The notes below the pieces were generated by a model. It saw only the letters and a program-made list of their open reading frames with translations. It was not told where the DNA came from and searched no databases. A DNA stretch of 64,000 nt, from contig PQWQ01000005.1 in NCBI GenBank assembly GCA_002943765.1, forward strand, positions 2,915,001 to 2,979,000. Direction: 5' to 3'. Source of the DNA: Psoroptes ovis. Its lineage: Eukaryota > Arthropoda > Arachnida > Sarcoptiformes > Psoroptidae. Below, piece by piece: positions 1 through 15,500 of the stretch. A program made the position numbers and the translations under genes. Positions within the stretch are counted from its first letter, which is position 1. The number at the start of each line of letters is the position of its first letter.

Positions 1-581
1 GCACGTGTTTAGCTTGTGTGTTTTATCATTATGGCTGTATTTTGAGTGTGTTCAATATCATTGAAATTGTGGGCATTGATTGTGTTTGGGTTTGTATCGT
101 GCAAGAAAGAAAAATGATTTTTTTTGTTCGAAAAAAGAAATAAAAGCCATTAAGAATAACCGAAATAACTAAAAAAAAAAATAAAATCACTATGAATTGA
201 TCAAGAATATTTTTCCGAATGGAGATATCTTTGTGTGTGCACATAAACATTGACTAATATTACTTTTTATTATCTGAGATTTATTTCTGAAAATTTAAAT
301 TACTTAAAGCAACGAATCTATTGGATCTCAATTTGAAATCATTTGTTTGTTTTGGCTGTTTTGATTGTATTTTGGATATTATGGGTACATCGGTACAGGT
401 GTGGATGTGTGTGTGTTTGGGCATGTGGTTTATGGGTGTGTAGGTCTATAGATATCTTGGATTTGTAGGGAATGTTTTGGCAATGTTTGGATATGATTTA
501 ATTTATCGATTTGGCATGTTTTTTATTTGGAAAAATGATTATAATTATTAATATTAAAAGTCAATGTATAAATGCATTGGT
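1..581. other. 3' flank of the ZP gene
   Basis: AT-rich and without a gene. On the minus strand an AATAAA (plus-strand tttatt at 522-527) lies about 55 bases past the ZP stop codon and is a plausible polyadenylation signal. The TG-rich stretch at about 395-445 would lie downstream of it, as expected for a cleavage region. Confidence 0.4.
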
Positions 582-3500
582 TTATGCATAAGAAAAATAT
601 GACAATTTTTCTTTTTTCAATCCACAATCCATATTGTTGCTGTTGATCATCATTTGTTGTCTATTTTGTCGTTGATAAATATATGAACAAACCATATATA
701 ATATCATCGATATAATGACGGTGATCGATGATAACAATATTGATGCAGTTATAAGATGAACGCGTGAAAAACAATATGATTGTTGTCCATTCATTTCGGT
801 AAATGTTACCAAACCATTATCGGTTATCGATGTTTTTGAAATTGAAATCGATGATGATACATCGTCGTCATCATCTTCTTCAGTTTGTTTATCCGTTATT
901 TCTTCAACACTACCTTCTAATTGCATCAATTTTTCCCATGCATTCAATTCTTTTTCATCAAAATCTTCGATCGGTGATATGATTTGAATCGAATGCATCA
1001 TTGGTGCAAATGTTGCATTCATCACGGTAGTATCATTGATCAACACTGATCTTCGTGTTCGAACATGACGACCTTCTTGTACAATACCAACATTCGGTTG
1101 TTGTAATGCTGCGGATAATCGTCGTAATTCAATCGATACACCAGTAGCTGTTGGGATATGACCATCAACTGATCGTTTAGCTTGACGCATTTGTCGAATC
1201 AATTTCGATGATCTTGGTGCTTTAGCTTTGACTTTAGCTGATTTAGCTTTAACAGTTCGATTAGCAGCTTTGGCAGCGGTCAATGGTTTACGTTTAGCTT
1301 GTTTCAATTGTCCAGCTTTGGTTCGACGATTTACGATAGCTTTCGATGCTCGGCCAACTTTGGCATTCGATTTCGTTTTCTTCACTAATCGAGCCGAAGA
1401 TGATACTGATCGCGATGCTGGTTTCTTGATTAATTTAGCTGGTTTTCTAGCTGCCGATGTTGCTGGTCTTGTGGCTGATTTTTTCTTTAATTTAGCTGAT
1501 GTTGTTGATTTCTTGGCGACAACTTTACCACTTTTCTTCGGTACTTTTTTGGTGTTCGAAGCTTTTTTAGCTGCTGCAGTCACGGCTGCCGATTTCTTCT
1601 TTTTGATTAAACCTTTTTTACTTGGAGATTTCTTCAATGCTGCAGCTGGCGCTGTTGATGATGATTTTTTGGTTTTCTTCACTAATTTAGCAGCTGATGA
1701 AAGTGGTTTCTTGGTTTTTGGTTTTTTACTTGGATCCAATTTCTTCACTTTGGATGATTTCAATTTTTTGGCTTTCAATACTTTTGATGATTCTTTGATT
1801 TGTTTTGAAACTAAATTAGAATTTCGTTCCTTGATTATTGATATTTGTGAATACTTACTTTTAGCTTTCAATTTAAGCGATGCAGATATTTTACGTTTTT
1901 TACGTTCTTCTTCAGTTTCATCATCATCACCATTGGTGATTTCAGCTTCATCACCTTCTTTGGTTTGTACATCATCATTATTACGATTACCTTTAACTTG
2001 TGCTACGGCTGTTGATGTTGTACTGCTACTGTCATCGCCATTTGATTCTTCATCTTTGCTTTCTTCATCATCACCATTTGATTCTCCATTGGTACTTTCC
2101 TCGTCTCCGTTTGATTCTTCAGTTTTTTCTTCATCATCTCCGTTAGATTCTTCAGTCTTTTCTTCACTTCCATTCGATTCTTCGGTTTTTTCTTCTTCAT
2201 CTCCATTTGATTCATCGGTTTTTTCTTCGCTACCATTCGAATCTTCGGTCTTCTCTTCATCGCCATTCGAATCTTCAGTCTTTTCTTCGTCACCATTTTC
2301 ATCTCCATTCGAACTTTCTTCGTCTCCATTAGATTCTTCGGTCTTTTCTTCATCACCATTCGATTCCTCGGTCTTTTCTTCGTCGCCATTCGAATCTTCG
2401 GCTTTTTCTTCATCACCATTTTCATCTCCACTTGTACTTTCGTCGTCTCCGTTCGATTCTTCAGTCTTTTCTTCGTCACCATTCGAATCTTCGGCTTTTT
2501 CTTCATCACCATTTTCATCTCCACTTGTACTTTCGTCGTCTCCGTTCGATTCTTCAGTCTTTTCTTCGTCACCATTCGAATCTTCGGCCTTTTCTTCGTC
2601 ACCATTTTCATCTCCATTCGAGCTTTCTTCGTCTCCGTTAGAGTCTTCGGTTTTTTCCTCGTCACCATTTGAATCATCGGTCGATTCTTCATCACCTCCA
2701 TTTGAATCTTCGGTTTTTTCTTCGTCTCCATTTGAATCTTCGGTCTTTTCTTCATCATCTCCATTTGATTCTTCGGTTTTCTCTTCGTCTCCATTCGATT
2801 CTTCATCTCCGGTAGATTCTTCAGTTTTTTCTTCATCATCACCATTCGAATCTTCGGCTTTTTCTTCATCATCACCAGAATCTTCAGTCTTTTCTTCATC
2901 ATCACTGCTGGAAGATGAATCTTCAGATGTTGATTCTTCATCGCCACCACTTGATTCACTGCTTGATTCAGAATCACCATTTGATTCAGTATCATCACTT
3001 GATTCTGAATCTTTTTCAGCATCAGCATCGCCGCCGCCACCACCACCACCGTTTTCTTCATCATCACCACCGCCATCACCACCGGTTGATGTTTCAGTGC
3101 TTGAATCTGATGTATCATCAGTGGATCCACTTTGATCGATTGTGCTTACATCAGTTCCCGAAGCACCACCAGGTCCAGCAATACTATTGGCAGCAGCTGA
3201 ATCTTGTCCGGCAACTTCGACAATTGGTTGACACATATTTTCATTACAACCACCTTTACAAACTTCAACATTACAAGCAAGGAAAACGTCCATTTTTTCG
3301 GGGAATTTAAATGCATTGATAATACCGTATGCAATAATGGTGGCACCTGAATTACGTACATCACGTGTACGGAAAAATCCTTGAATCAATTTTTCTTTCA
3401 ATGGACAACCATTTTCATCGGTCAATTTGATAGCATGTGCATTTGGATTTCGATAATCTGGTGTATCATATGCATAACAATCTTTAACATGAACATCGAA

Positions 3501-6500
3501 TGAACTATCATTATCACGGACATAAATGACGACAGTCAATTTTTCACCAATCGGTACAACACCACCAACTGTAGGCGAAAATGGACCATGACCACGTTGA
3601 ATATCCATCCAACAATCGACAGTATCGCCAGGGAATCGTAATTCTTTAACACCAAGCATATCAACACCGAACGGTGCAAATGTTACGGTTTTTTCTAAAC
3701 GTGTAACCCAATCACAACTCAGCCGTCTTGCTGAATCCCAAACTTCTTGATATTCGGGATCATTTTGTATGATGATAACATTTTTGAAACCTTGCGGTAT
3801 TTCTTCGCCACCTTTAGTGCCGACCATTAATTCATTGGACATTGTACCGCATGATGTTGATGATACGAAAAATTCATAAATATTTCGGCCACTCAATGCA
3901 TTTACGTAGCTGTGTTTCCAATCATTTTATATTCCCAATCATATTTCCGATCATTTTCAATAATTAATTCAATTTTAATTAGCAATTATTCGAAACATTT
4001 CCGTCATTTTTCATTTCATTTCGTAGTGGGGCAAACATCATTTTAAATTTGATCAATTTGACATGAAATTTTTGATGAATTGATTAATGTTCAATCGATT
4101 TTGATTTTGATTGGTGAAGGCGTTTGGTGAAGCAAACGTTTTGTTGTTGTTGTTGAAGCAATTGACAGTCATTGAATCATGATGATGATGGTGATTGAAT
4201 ATTGATGAAAATGAAAGAGAAAAATAGAAATAGAAACATCGTAGATATTTATTTTAGACTTAGTTTGTTTTTTAAATTTTTTAAAATTCATATTAATTTT
4301 AATGAATGAATCGATTAATTAATTAATTAATTGATTAATTAGTTGAATAAACTTGGCTTGATTCATTTATCTTTTTTGCTTTTGTCTATATTCTTTGATT
4401 TTAATTTGATTTTTAGTAATATTTTTTAGTAGTATTTTTAGATTGATTTTAGACTGTGTTTTCATGTGTTTTTAGTCCAAGTTTCAGTATTTTAGTAATT
4501 GGTTTAGTAAATGGCTTTGAATTGAATTTAGAATCTTCAATGATTTGATCGTTAGTAATTGAATTTTGTGGTCAATTTGTCAAGCTTTGAAGTAGCTTGC
4601 ATAGCGCTATTTGTCCCTTTTAATTCCAATTTTTTTAGCCATTCTCAAAACGCCCAATCATTCAAACCAAAGAAAAAATCATTCAAAAACAGAACAAACA
4701 AACAAACAAACAAACATGAACATACAAATATGAATATTAGTATAATGTGAATTCATAGGATTCAAAGATTTTTGAAAAAAAAAACAAATCAATTGATTAG
4801 AATATAGTAAAGATGGATTATATCAAAAATAGACAAGTGGATTAGTAATGATTAGTGGTAAAAGATGAGGCAAATCGAAAGAATAGAAATAGGAAAATAG
4901 TAAAATGATGGAATGCATGCAATTTCAATCAAATTTGATTGAATTAAATCAAATTCAAATTCTGAACTTACCGACAATTTGGATCACTATAATGTCCTTT
5001 GGAGAATATAATACCATTGAATGCATTATCGAATTCGACCATTACTTTCATACCGGTACGATCACATTGTACATTGAGACGTGTGATTTGTGGTACAAGA
5101 CCAGATGTAAAGCCAATTATGCATAGCTGGTGAACGAAAAAAGGATTGAAACAAAAAGAAAAATGGGAATTAGAATTGTTTGAATTATAAAATAAAATAG
5201 AATATTTCAATGATAATCAATGTGAGTTGATCTGAATTAATGTGAATTAATCTAAATTCAGTTTGAATAGAATTTATAATTACAATTAATTAATATTCAA
5301 TCGATTCAATTGAATCAATTGATTTAATCAAAATCAACACGAACATTCCAACCTATTCAAACACATCTTGAATATCTTAAATATTAATTCATATTATTAG
5401 CACTTTTGATGCAGAAAAATTATTATTTCATGTGCTCCAACACATTGAAATACATTTTCAACATTGGTTTTTGATTTGTTTTTGTTAGTTTGTTCGTATT
5501 TGTTTAGTTGTCCCAAATTACAGGAGCAGCCAACAACAACTAGCGCAGCGATAACATGAAAAACAGCAGCAAAAAACGAATAATCACAAAAAAAACAAAA
5601 GCGAAATAAATGCCCGAAGCAATCGTGTTTTTGTTCAATTATTATTATCATTATTATGATCATTTATTATTATTATTATTATAACTACAAATTTCATTCC
5701 AATATTACAAATCAATGTATTTTGGATTTTGATTTTAAATAACAAAGAAACAAAAAAAAAACGGAATAAATTAGACATTATATCATGTATATTGAACGTG
5801 GTATTTCTATGTTTTGAATATTAATTCAAGATTTAAGATTTGAGTAATTGTAAATTATAATTATTATTATCATATCGCCATCGACAACAACAACAGCGAG
5901 AACAACAACAACAGCAGCGAGAACAAGGAATGAGAACGACAAAGCAAAACTGATTCATTGTTAAACATGGCTGATCATTGCTACTGCTGTGGTAGTCGCT
6001 GTTATTGTAAACCCAATAATTACGATGATTAGATCAACTTTTGTCCATTTATATCATTGATCTGTGTTTTTTGTGTTTGTGTTGATAGAATATACGCTTT
6101 GGAATCGCGAATCGCCAACAATTCATTAAAGGATTGAATGCTTGGAAGCTTGCGATTCGATGCGATTTGAAAAATTCCAAATTTTGAATGAAACATCGTT
6201 GACAACGTTAGCAAACGACAACGATTATTCAAAGATTAATTCAAAGAGAAATGTATTTAAATTCTTGAAAATCATTGAAAGAGAAATTTTTTGAAACGAA
6301 AATTTTTCCAATATTACATTGATCGATCACGTAAAGACATTATCAATAAACATGTATTTGGAATGGGAAATCTTTGGATGGTAACAAGCAAAGAAGCACG
6401 ACAAGGTATATTTGACAAAATATAGCTTAATGCAAGCAAGCTAATCAAGCTTTAAAATATGCTCAAAGCTTATGCTCGGCATATCATCGTCAATGTATTT

Positions 6501-9500
6501 CAAATGTATCCTTAATATCGATGAATGGAAAATCAAATCCAGGGCAAATCGAATCAAAGCAAAATATATTAAATGAAACGGAAAGTATTTGAAACAAAAA
6601 AAAAAAAAATTTTAATCTGAACATTGCTCGAAGCTATTTGAATTTTGATTAAATCAAGCGACTTTTGAGAGATGTGGATGGAGAGCTCAAAAAAGACAAC
6701 AGCTCAAGAGCTCAAGAGCTTGCTCGACTCTCTCTCGATCGATCGATGTTTCATGTTTGAATGAATTAATTTATTTTACAAAAATGATTTATAAAATTCA
6801 TTGAAATTTTGATTTGAATCAATTTCAAATTTCAAATGTTTGAAAATTTAAAATTCAAAATTTGAATTCAAATGGAATTCATTGGAATTGTATCTGAATT
6901 TCGGAGAAACATTTCAAGGTTTCCGAACAATTCACTTGACAAATTCAATTGACACTAATTCTTTGTCAATCGATCGTAATCGTTTGATTCATTTTGTAGC
7001 AGCAGAAGCAAAAAATTGATTTAAATCTGAGATTTAATCCATTCAATTTCAATGAAAACGAGTGTAAATATCATGATTCATTTAGTTTGATTGAAGATAC
7101 TTGGAATTGAAAATATGCTTGGATTAATCCAAATCCATTTGAGCCAAATTTACTTGATTGATCACTAAATTAATGCGAACGCACACACACGAACGAACGA
7201 ACACATTGATATTTCGAATAAGTTTCAAATGCAGATCGCAGATTTCAATCCACAGATTGCACAAATTGTATGGCAGATTGTACAAATGGCAAAGTGTTAA
7301 CCTCATTCATTCATTGAATCATTTCAAATCATTGATTATCACCATTATTATCATTAGTATTAATGATAATCATTAAATGTCTTTTGATGATGATGATGAT
7401 CATCATCATCATCATCAGCAACAAAGACAATCGTTGATTATTCATTTGATTTGAATTGAGTTTTTTGAATTTTTTAAAATTTTGAAATTTTGAACTTGTT
7501 TTTTACGTTTGTTTGTTCTCTTTTCTTTTTTCTTATTGAAATTAAAGTTTTAATTGAAATATCTTGATTATATTCATGCCATGCCATCAATGAATGAATA
7601 AATGAATGATGATTAATTTTGATTAAAAAAATAAAAGTAAAATTTCAATTTTCTTGGGAAATTTGAATTATTTTGAAATTTTTCAAATTAATTGATTGAA
7701 TCCGAGAGATACAGCACACATATTCAGCATATGGTGCCTAGCTGGAGTCTTTTAGGGCCATCACAGGCTGTGATTCGCAGCCATACACGCGTAAGCGTAG
7801 GAAAACAAATGATGAATGTTATTCAATGAATGATCTCATCATCAACGGTGATCATCATTGAATTTTTCAATTAACTAAATTTTTGATTTGATTTTTTGAT
7901 GAGTTTTTTCCAAATTTTTGATTCATCAAATTCATTCATTTTTGAATGGATCAAATGAATGAATGGATGAATGACTTGGACAATCATGGCTACAGTAAGT
8001 TTTGGATTGCAAAGAATCAATTAATTTGTTCTTGTTTGTCCATGTTTGTTCATTTGATAATCATAATTACATTCAAATTGAAATCAAGATTCAATCAAAA
8101 AATTAATTTCAATCAAATTTTTTTGTCCAAAAATTTTCTCTCCTTTGATTTTCTTTTGAATTTTATTCAAAATCAAGTAATTCAAAATCTCAGAAAATTT
8201 CAAAAAATTCAAAAATTTGAAATATCAAAAATTGAAAATCTCTGAAATTTTAGAAATTTTAAATTAATCAAAATTTATTTATTTATTTCAAAAGGTCTTC
8301 ATCTCTCTCTGCACTCTTCAATGTACTCATTGAAAATCTATCAAAATCTGATGGAAAATCTGATGGAAATTTCAAAGAAAAAATCAAGAAATCATAAAAA
8401 TAAAGAAATCTTTCTCCATTCATCTTTGAATTTATTCATTCATTATATTTCAACTCATTTCAATTCATTCAAAAATTAATGAAAATTAAACTGTCTTATC
8501 AGCCACGACAAATCGATCCACTTATTTATCGTTGGAAATACTGAATGAACATACACTCACACACTCATAGACTTGCTCAGCAAGCTTTCATTTCGATTCA
8601 ATTCAATTCATTGAAAATGAACAAGAAAACAAGTAATTTCGTGGTAAATAATCGAGAAAATTGAAAGTAAAAGTAATTAATTGAAAAAATTTATTTTTTT
8701 GAATTAATTAATGATAAATCTATGTGTATTTGTATGTACAAGACATAGACACAATACACACATTTAATAACAACAAAAAGCTTTCAAACATTCAAACAAC
8801 AAAGCTTTCATGGACATTTTAACAATATGGAATGTTTGAATTGTAATATGGAATGGAATTGGAAAATTTTCATTTCAATTTATTTATTTGAGTTCTGATG
8901 AAACATATTGTCGATGTTGATGATGATGATGCCGATGATAATGATGAAAGATTGTGCTGTGTACAAAAGGCAGACATTGATTTCAAATATATCGCCGAAT
9001 TGTGAACGATTGAAGATAATTTCGAAGATAATTTTTGTGAAATAAAACAAGAAAATGAAACAAATGTGTACAAGGTAAATGTGACCTATCTGCAGCCGCA
9101 GCCGTTGCGGCTGAAGATTGGAACGCTGATATGCGAAGTCTGGCCAATATGTTTTGGACTTTGGTCGTATGCTTCGATGTGATTCGATCGATTGATCGAT
9201 TGCTGATAAGATTGGCCAATTTGTCAATACAAATTCTGTTATCGATCATCAAATTAGTCAGATTTATGTTCAAGTACGTAAGACGTACGTAGGTCTACAG
9301 CAATGTCCGCCTGCTGGCCGCGCTTGTTCCATGATGCCACGATAACGATTCGTGGACGATAATAACGATCTTCATGATCAAATCAGATCGATTATGTCTT
9401 AATGATTTCATTTAATTCAAGTCACTTTCTACTCGTAGACATAACGAAACAATAATAATAAAAAAAATCGAGCATTGAACATCGAAATCAAATCAAATCA

Positions 9501-12500
9501 AACACAAATGATCTTCCGACATACATTAAATAAAACGATAAAATCAGATCATTTACCACGCTTGAAATGCGTGGTAAACGTATGCGGACACATTTATAAA
9601 TTAATGATCAGGTCAATTCAAAAAAAAAAAAAAAAATTCAAGAGTAAAATAAAGTTCATTGATGAACTTTATCAGATAATGAACGACGATTATAATGATG
9701 ATGATGGTCATAGTTACATTATAATGACCATCGACATCATCAACAACATCATTTATTTATCTAAAAAAACATCGACGACGAAGCAAAAATCTTTGAAGCC
9801 ATTGAAATTCGAAATTTGATTGGTGAAATAATTAAAAAGAAAATAATTCAAAATTCAAAAATATTAAATGGTTTCAAGGTGATTCAGAATGAAGCGATGA
9901 TAATCTTGATTTCTTTTCTTAATTTCTTCGTTCAAACGAATGATCTGAAAACATTGATATCTTTGATATTTATTATCGATGATTATCGTTCGTATATGTA
10001 TGTCGTTTTCGACAATGAATCAATGATCAGAAATTTTTTTGTTTAATTTTTTCCATATTTTTCTTGTTTTGTTGTTTGTGTTGTAATGATCATATCAAAG
10101 CAAGCAAAAATTATGAGAAATTCATCAGATCTGATTATGGTTGGGCGTCTGCGGCGAACATTTGTGCAACAACAACAGCAGCATTAACATCCACAGCAGC
10201 CAAAATGAGCATAAACAACGAGCATATTTAATTACTTGACAACAACACAAAATGATTTGAGAAATGAATGTTTTGGACATGAATGTGGACTCATGAAATA
10301 TGAATCAAAAATTCAACGATTAAAGCAAATCGAATAACATCGAACAGGAGCAACAAGTGTCATGTATTGAATTCAATTCAATACATGATTCGATTCACAT
10401 TGATTTAATCTAGAAAATTATGGAAACAAATCAAAGCCAAAATAAAACAAAAATAATTACGTGCAATTGAACAATTAAAACTGATTAAGATTTCAAAGAT
10501 TTATCTCAAAGATATTTATTTCATGACAAAGCTGTGCATTCAAAAAAAAATCCCACAGATTTTGGGTTTTTCCCAGTAATGATCTATGATCGTGATTCGA
10601 AATAATGAAATAAAGATCAAAATTGATCAATTATCATCGATAATAATTGATCATTCAATGCACGTGCAACAAAATCGGACAGATTGTACGTGATTACATC
10701 GAAAATTTCTTCGAAACAATCAAATCATTTGGCAGAAATCACTCGGATTCAAGCCGAAATCATCTGGATTCGATGACTTTATTCGCTTTTTGAATTATTT
10801 TGACCGAAGATTTTTCCAGATCTTTTACATGAAAACAAATGTAAACAATTTTGATCAGTAATTTTAATGATGAATCAATCGATTGCGATGGCCATTGGTG
10901 TTGGCCATATGCTTCGATGCACTGATAAACAAACAAACAAACAGCAGCCTTTGATTCATTTGTATTTCAATCCTTTGTAAGATACAATAAATGTTTGAAT
11001 CATGATTGAATTTCAAATTTTAAATGTCATTGAATGCATGATTTATGATCGCTGCTCATTTGTTGATTGCTTTTATAATTGATTGCCATTTTCAAAAGGA
11101 GAATTCAATTAAAAATTCGCAGATTTTGGAAAATTTCAGAGATAAATATTCAAATTTTGTCATTTGCGGCCAAACAATTTGTCATTTGTAAGCATTGAAA
11201 TGAAATGAATGGATTGAATATTGCAAATCAATTGACAATTTAATCAATTCAAATTGATTAATTGCGTTTTTTTCCATCGTATAAACAACACTCAAGATCA
11301 AGTCATATATCATTTGCGTCAAACAATGGCCGAACTGGGAGAGAGAGATGGAGATTGATTAATCAGCAAAGTCAACCATAATGGTAAACAAACAAATCAA
11401 AACGAGCAAAATTGATTAAATTAGACATGTAAATCTATGCGAATCCATGGTGATTAATCAAATTCAAACATTTTCTTGTACAGATTAGCGTTTGTGATTG
11501 ATAATCTCTTGAAATAATTGAAATAATCTGTCTAATCTGATCGCCCGATTTCGAAATCTATAATCTACAATCGAAGAATTTTGCTTCATTTACACGTAGA
11601 GCTTTTGCTTGCTTACAAGTGTGTTTACACACTCACATTGGATTATCGATTTCAACATGGACATTTTTCAACACCAAACAAACAAAAAACAAAATCAAAA
11701 TATCATTGATTATCTTCTCTTTAAGGCGAAAATCTTTAATCTTTTAAACAAATTTAATTAATAATAATCACGAATGAAACAGTGCATGTATTCGTATGTG
11801 TGTATGTGAATTTTGACCTTCAACAAATGCAACAAGTTTCAATTTTCAACAATTTCTTGTTTGATTTTCAATAATCTCTTGATTCATAGATTTAAGAAAA
11901 TGGATTAAAATTTTGTTTGTTTGAATTTAAAGTCAAAATTCTAAAGAAAAGCTTGGAAAATTCATTGATTCAGAATCCACTCGAAACTGATCGATTGATT
12001 GTTTTGATTTATTGATTCGTTTGCTTGTTTTCGCCTTTGAATTGAACAAGTTAATCAATATAACTTTGGAATTATGATAAATTGATCGCAAGTTTCATGT
12101 TAATCGATTCGATTACAACTGGAATTCAATCATTCATGGAAATGATTCCAATTTTTCAATTGTATTTCGGTTCCTGGACTATGAAACACCTACAGACTCA
12201 AACACAAGCTCAAGCAGCTTGAGCGCCAGCTAGATTGATTGATATTCATCGATAAATTCATCTTTATCAATAGTTGTTTTGTTTTTTCAATTTTAAATTT
12301 GCCTTCAAGCCATTAAACAATGAAATAATAGATTGATTCTCTCGTTAAGATTCAATTTCTATGGATTCAAATTGTATTTTGTGTATTTTGATACATCGAT
12401 TCAATGGAGAGCTCGGTTGGAGAGCTTGAATACATTGAATCGTCGTCGTTGTTCTTGTTACTGCTGCTGATCCATAAATTATCGCCGTCAAAAAAACAAA

Positions 12501-15500
12501 TCCATGATCAGCTTGTTTGTTCCCTGTTTTATATCGTGTTCGTATTTCGATATGAATATCACCATATCATTATTCGATTGAGTAATTGATAAATTGTTTT
12601 CAATTGTTTTTATTTTATTCGTTGTTCTTGATCCAAAAATTAATGTCATTGATGATGATGATGATGATGATGATGTGGATGATGGCGATTGTCCATTTGA
12701 CAATTTGACAAGTGACCATAAACAATGAATGTAAAATTGGAAACATACAAAGATCGTCAATCAAAAGTTATAATATTGGGTTGTCCAATAAGTTCTTGCC
12801 GGTTATATCGTAGAAAATCATTGGAAAATCGGCAAGAACTTATGGGACAACCCAATATTTCAACCCTTAATCCTCGCTCGTATTACACGATGGCAATATT
12901 TCAATTATGGAATCGTTTTGTTTTGTGTTGTGTTTTGCGAAATTATCTTGGCGTGAAATCGACATTTTCACGAACACAACAGAGCACGATTCAAAATGAA
13001 TCAATTGATTGAACTGCACGTGTTTTTCAGAAAATTCATTCATTGATAAACAATCAGCCATAAATAAATCAATCATCGGCGATCATTGAATCAACAATGA
13101 ACCAATCGATCATCATCGTGGAATATCATTGATGAATGAATTATTATTTTGAAAATTTCACAGCTTCAAACAACATCGCAGACAGCAGCAACAACGAATC
13201 ATCAATTGTTTTGACAAAACGAAAAAAAAAAACAAAATTTCCCAACGATAATCAATGACAAAAATTGTATTTTTGGGGAAATTTTTGGAAAAAATTATTT
13301 CATTGATTCATTGAAGAATCGCTTTGGACGATTGGGCGCCCAATCGTCGATGTTCACAATCAATCGTTTTGTTGATTGAATCAATGAATAAATGAATTTG
13401 ATTAATGTATCGATCAATGAATGGAATGATTAATGGACCAATCAGTGAATGAATTGATCAATGTATCGATGGATGGATGGATCGAATGGATGGACGTATG
13501 GATGGAATGGATCGATCAATCGATGGATAAATGGATGGCGAAATATAAACACAATTCAATTACAATTATCTTCAAATTTTCATTGGATACAATTTTGATA
13601 TCGATTTGAATTTCAATTGAAATTCAAGGCGTCAGTGGCAATTATCTTTATGTTATTATTATTATTATCGCTGCTGTGGCTGCTGTTTCAAGATGATAAA
13701 AGTAAAACACAAATTGTAAAATTAGTTGAAAAACAAGGCAGTAAATTGAATATGAATCGAATCGATGCGAACACAAATACAAATCGATGGGAATACACAA
13801 ATTGTAAACAGCAAATACGACATATTCAATGGCATTTGTTACAATAATAATAATAATGATAATAATAGATTTGTTCTTTTTTTTGAATTTTCCATCCCCA
13901 TTATCTTTGACTGAAAATAGAAGCTTTGGAAATCGTCAATAAGAAACGATTCATTCTTGTTAACAAATTGGTCAATAATCGATTGAATCATTGAACACAC
14001 AATTCCAATATTAAACCATTAAACTAAATCGAAGTATCGATGGGAAATCCGAATGTTCAAATGGTGAATTGGTCATCATCGAGAATGATTGGAAAATATG
14101 CACACTTTGATGCGCAAACTTAGTGCGATTACGATCGTTACGTCCACGAGTGGACAGTTGATTCAATTAAATAAATGAATCAGAGGCGATAATTTTCGGT
14201 TAAGCTTGTTGGTGGCTGCTCATCGCTGATCATGGATAGTGCTGAATAGCGCTGTAGCGTAGGCAGCAGTAGCACAGGTAGCCATGAAGGTAGTCAGCCA
14301 CAATTTGCATCTTGGCTGGCGCAATCAATTATAGATGATCTTAAAAAGAGAGGCTGAAACATGGCAGAAACACTGCTGGTCATTGATTTATATGGTGATG
14401 CTTATTATTAGTAACACAAAAAAATTTACTTTGATTTATTTTAAATTATTTTCATTTTTCTAAAATAATTTATTTCTGAAATAGAAATAAATCGAAAAAT
14501 GAATGGAAAATATAAATAATGATGATAATGATTGTGATGATTATCATCATTGAATGGTACTCATTTTATTCAAATCATCCAATAGTCATATAATCGTCGG
14601 GATATGCATAAGCATTTGGAGCATAATCTTGATCATCATTATCTGATGATTTCAAAATCATGCAAACGGAAAGCATTGAATCAAAGCATTGAATAATGAG
14701 CATAATCATTGAAAATTGGAACAAACAAAGAAATAAAACACAAAATAGATATTGAAGCAGATCATCCATTGATCTATTGAATCATTGATCGATTATATCG
14801 ATTTTGGGCACAAGCATTAATTCCGGGTAAAATACCTTTGAAATAGTCATCAAACAATGAACACCTGTTCGACCTATTCGAAAGACACCCGAATACCTTA
14901 CGGACACACCTAAACGATAATTTTGGAATGAAAACATTTCTCCTAATCGAAATGTGTTGAATATCTTTGAATATTTGAATTTATCTTGATTGAATCGACT
15001 CTCTTTGATTTCACTTTCAATATTTCTTCCAATTTCTCCGAATTACTTTCATCAAATTTTCACTTTCAATTATTCAATTCATTTACAGACATGAAAAGTA
15101 TTTGAATGAAAAAACATTTTCATTTCTTAAAAGATGTACATCGATAGATAATCATGTATAATGTCTTTGGTGAAAAAAATCGAAAATCTAAATGAAAATC
15201 ATGAATATGAAAATTTAGAAAAATTTGTAAAATAAGAAATAACAAGAGCATAAATAGGTCACAATAAACATCAAACATTTATGTTCATCATCAGGATCAA
15301 ATACGAAAAATTTCGAATCAAAAAACAAAATTTTGAATCAAAATTAATTCAAATTTCAAAAATTTTATTTGATTTTTGAAATTTGAATTCAAATTTATGA
15401 AATTATTCATTTTTTTTCATAATTAATATTGAATCAAATATTCATAGTGTTACGAAATCTTTGTAGAAAATTGCTTTTGGCTGTAATGATCAGAGATGAT

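Noticed and set aside
2003..3130. 375-codon minus-strand frame rich in Lys, Met and Asn
   Set aside because: Another frame of the same repeat array; the ZP-linked frame has a signal peptide, domain and TM.
1228..3135. 635-codon plus-strand open frame
   Set aside because: It is the antisense shadow of the ZP gene's repeat region. Its Ser/Phe/Pro-rich product follows from reading GAA/GAT/AAA repeats backwards.
7757..7790. ATCACAGGCTGTGAT with an ATCACAG seed, like the miR-2/miR-13 family
   Set aside because: The rest does not match those miRNAs and no proper precursor hairpin could be drawn from the flanks.
9475..10046. Two consecutive plus-strand frames of 114 and 76 codons
   Set aside because: Lys/Asn/Ile composition follows base composition, a poly-A run interrupts the first, and no splice-linked partners were evident.
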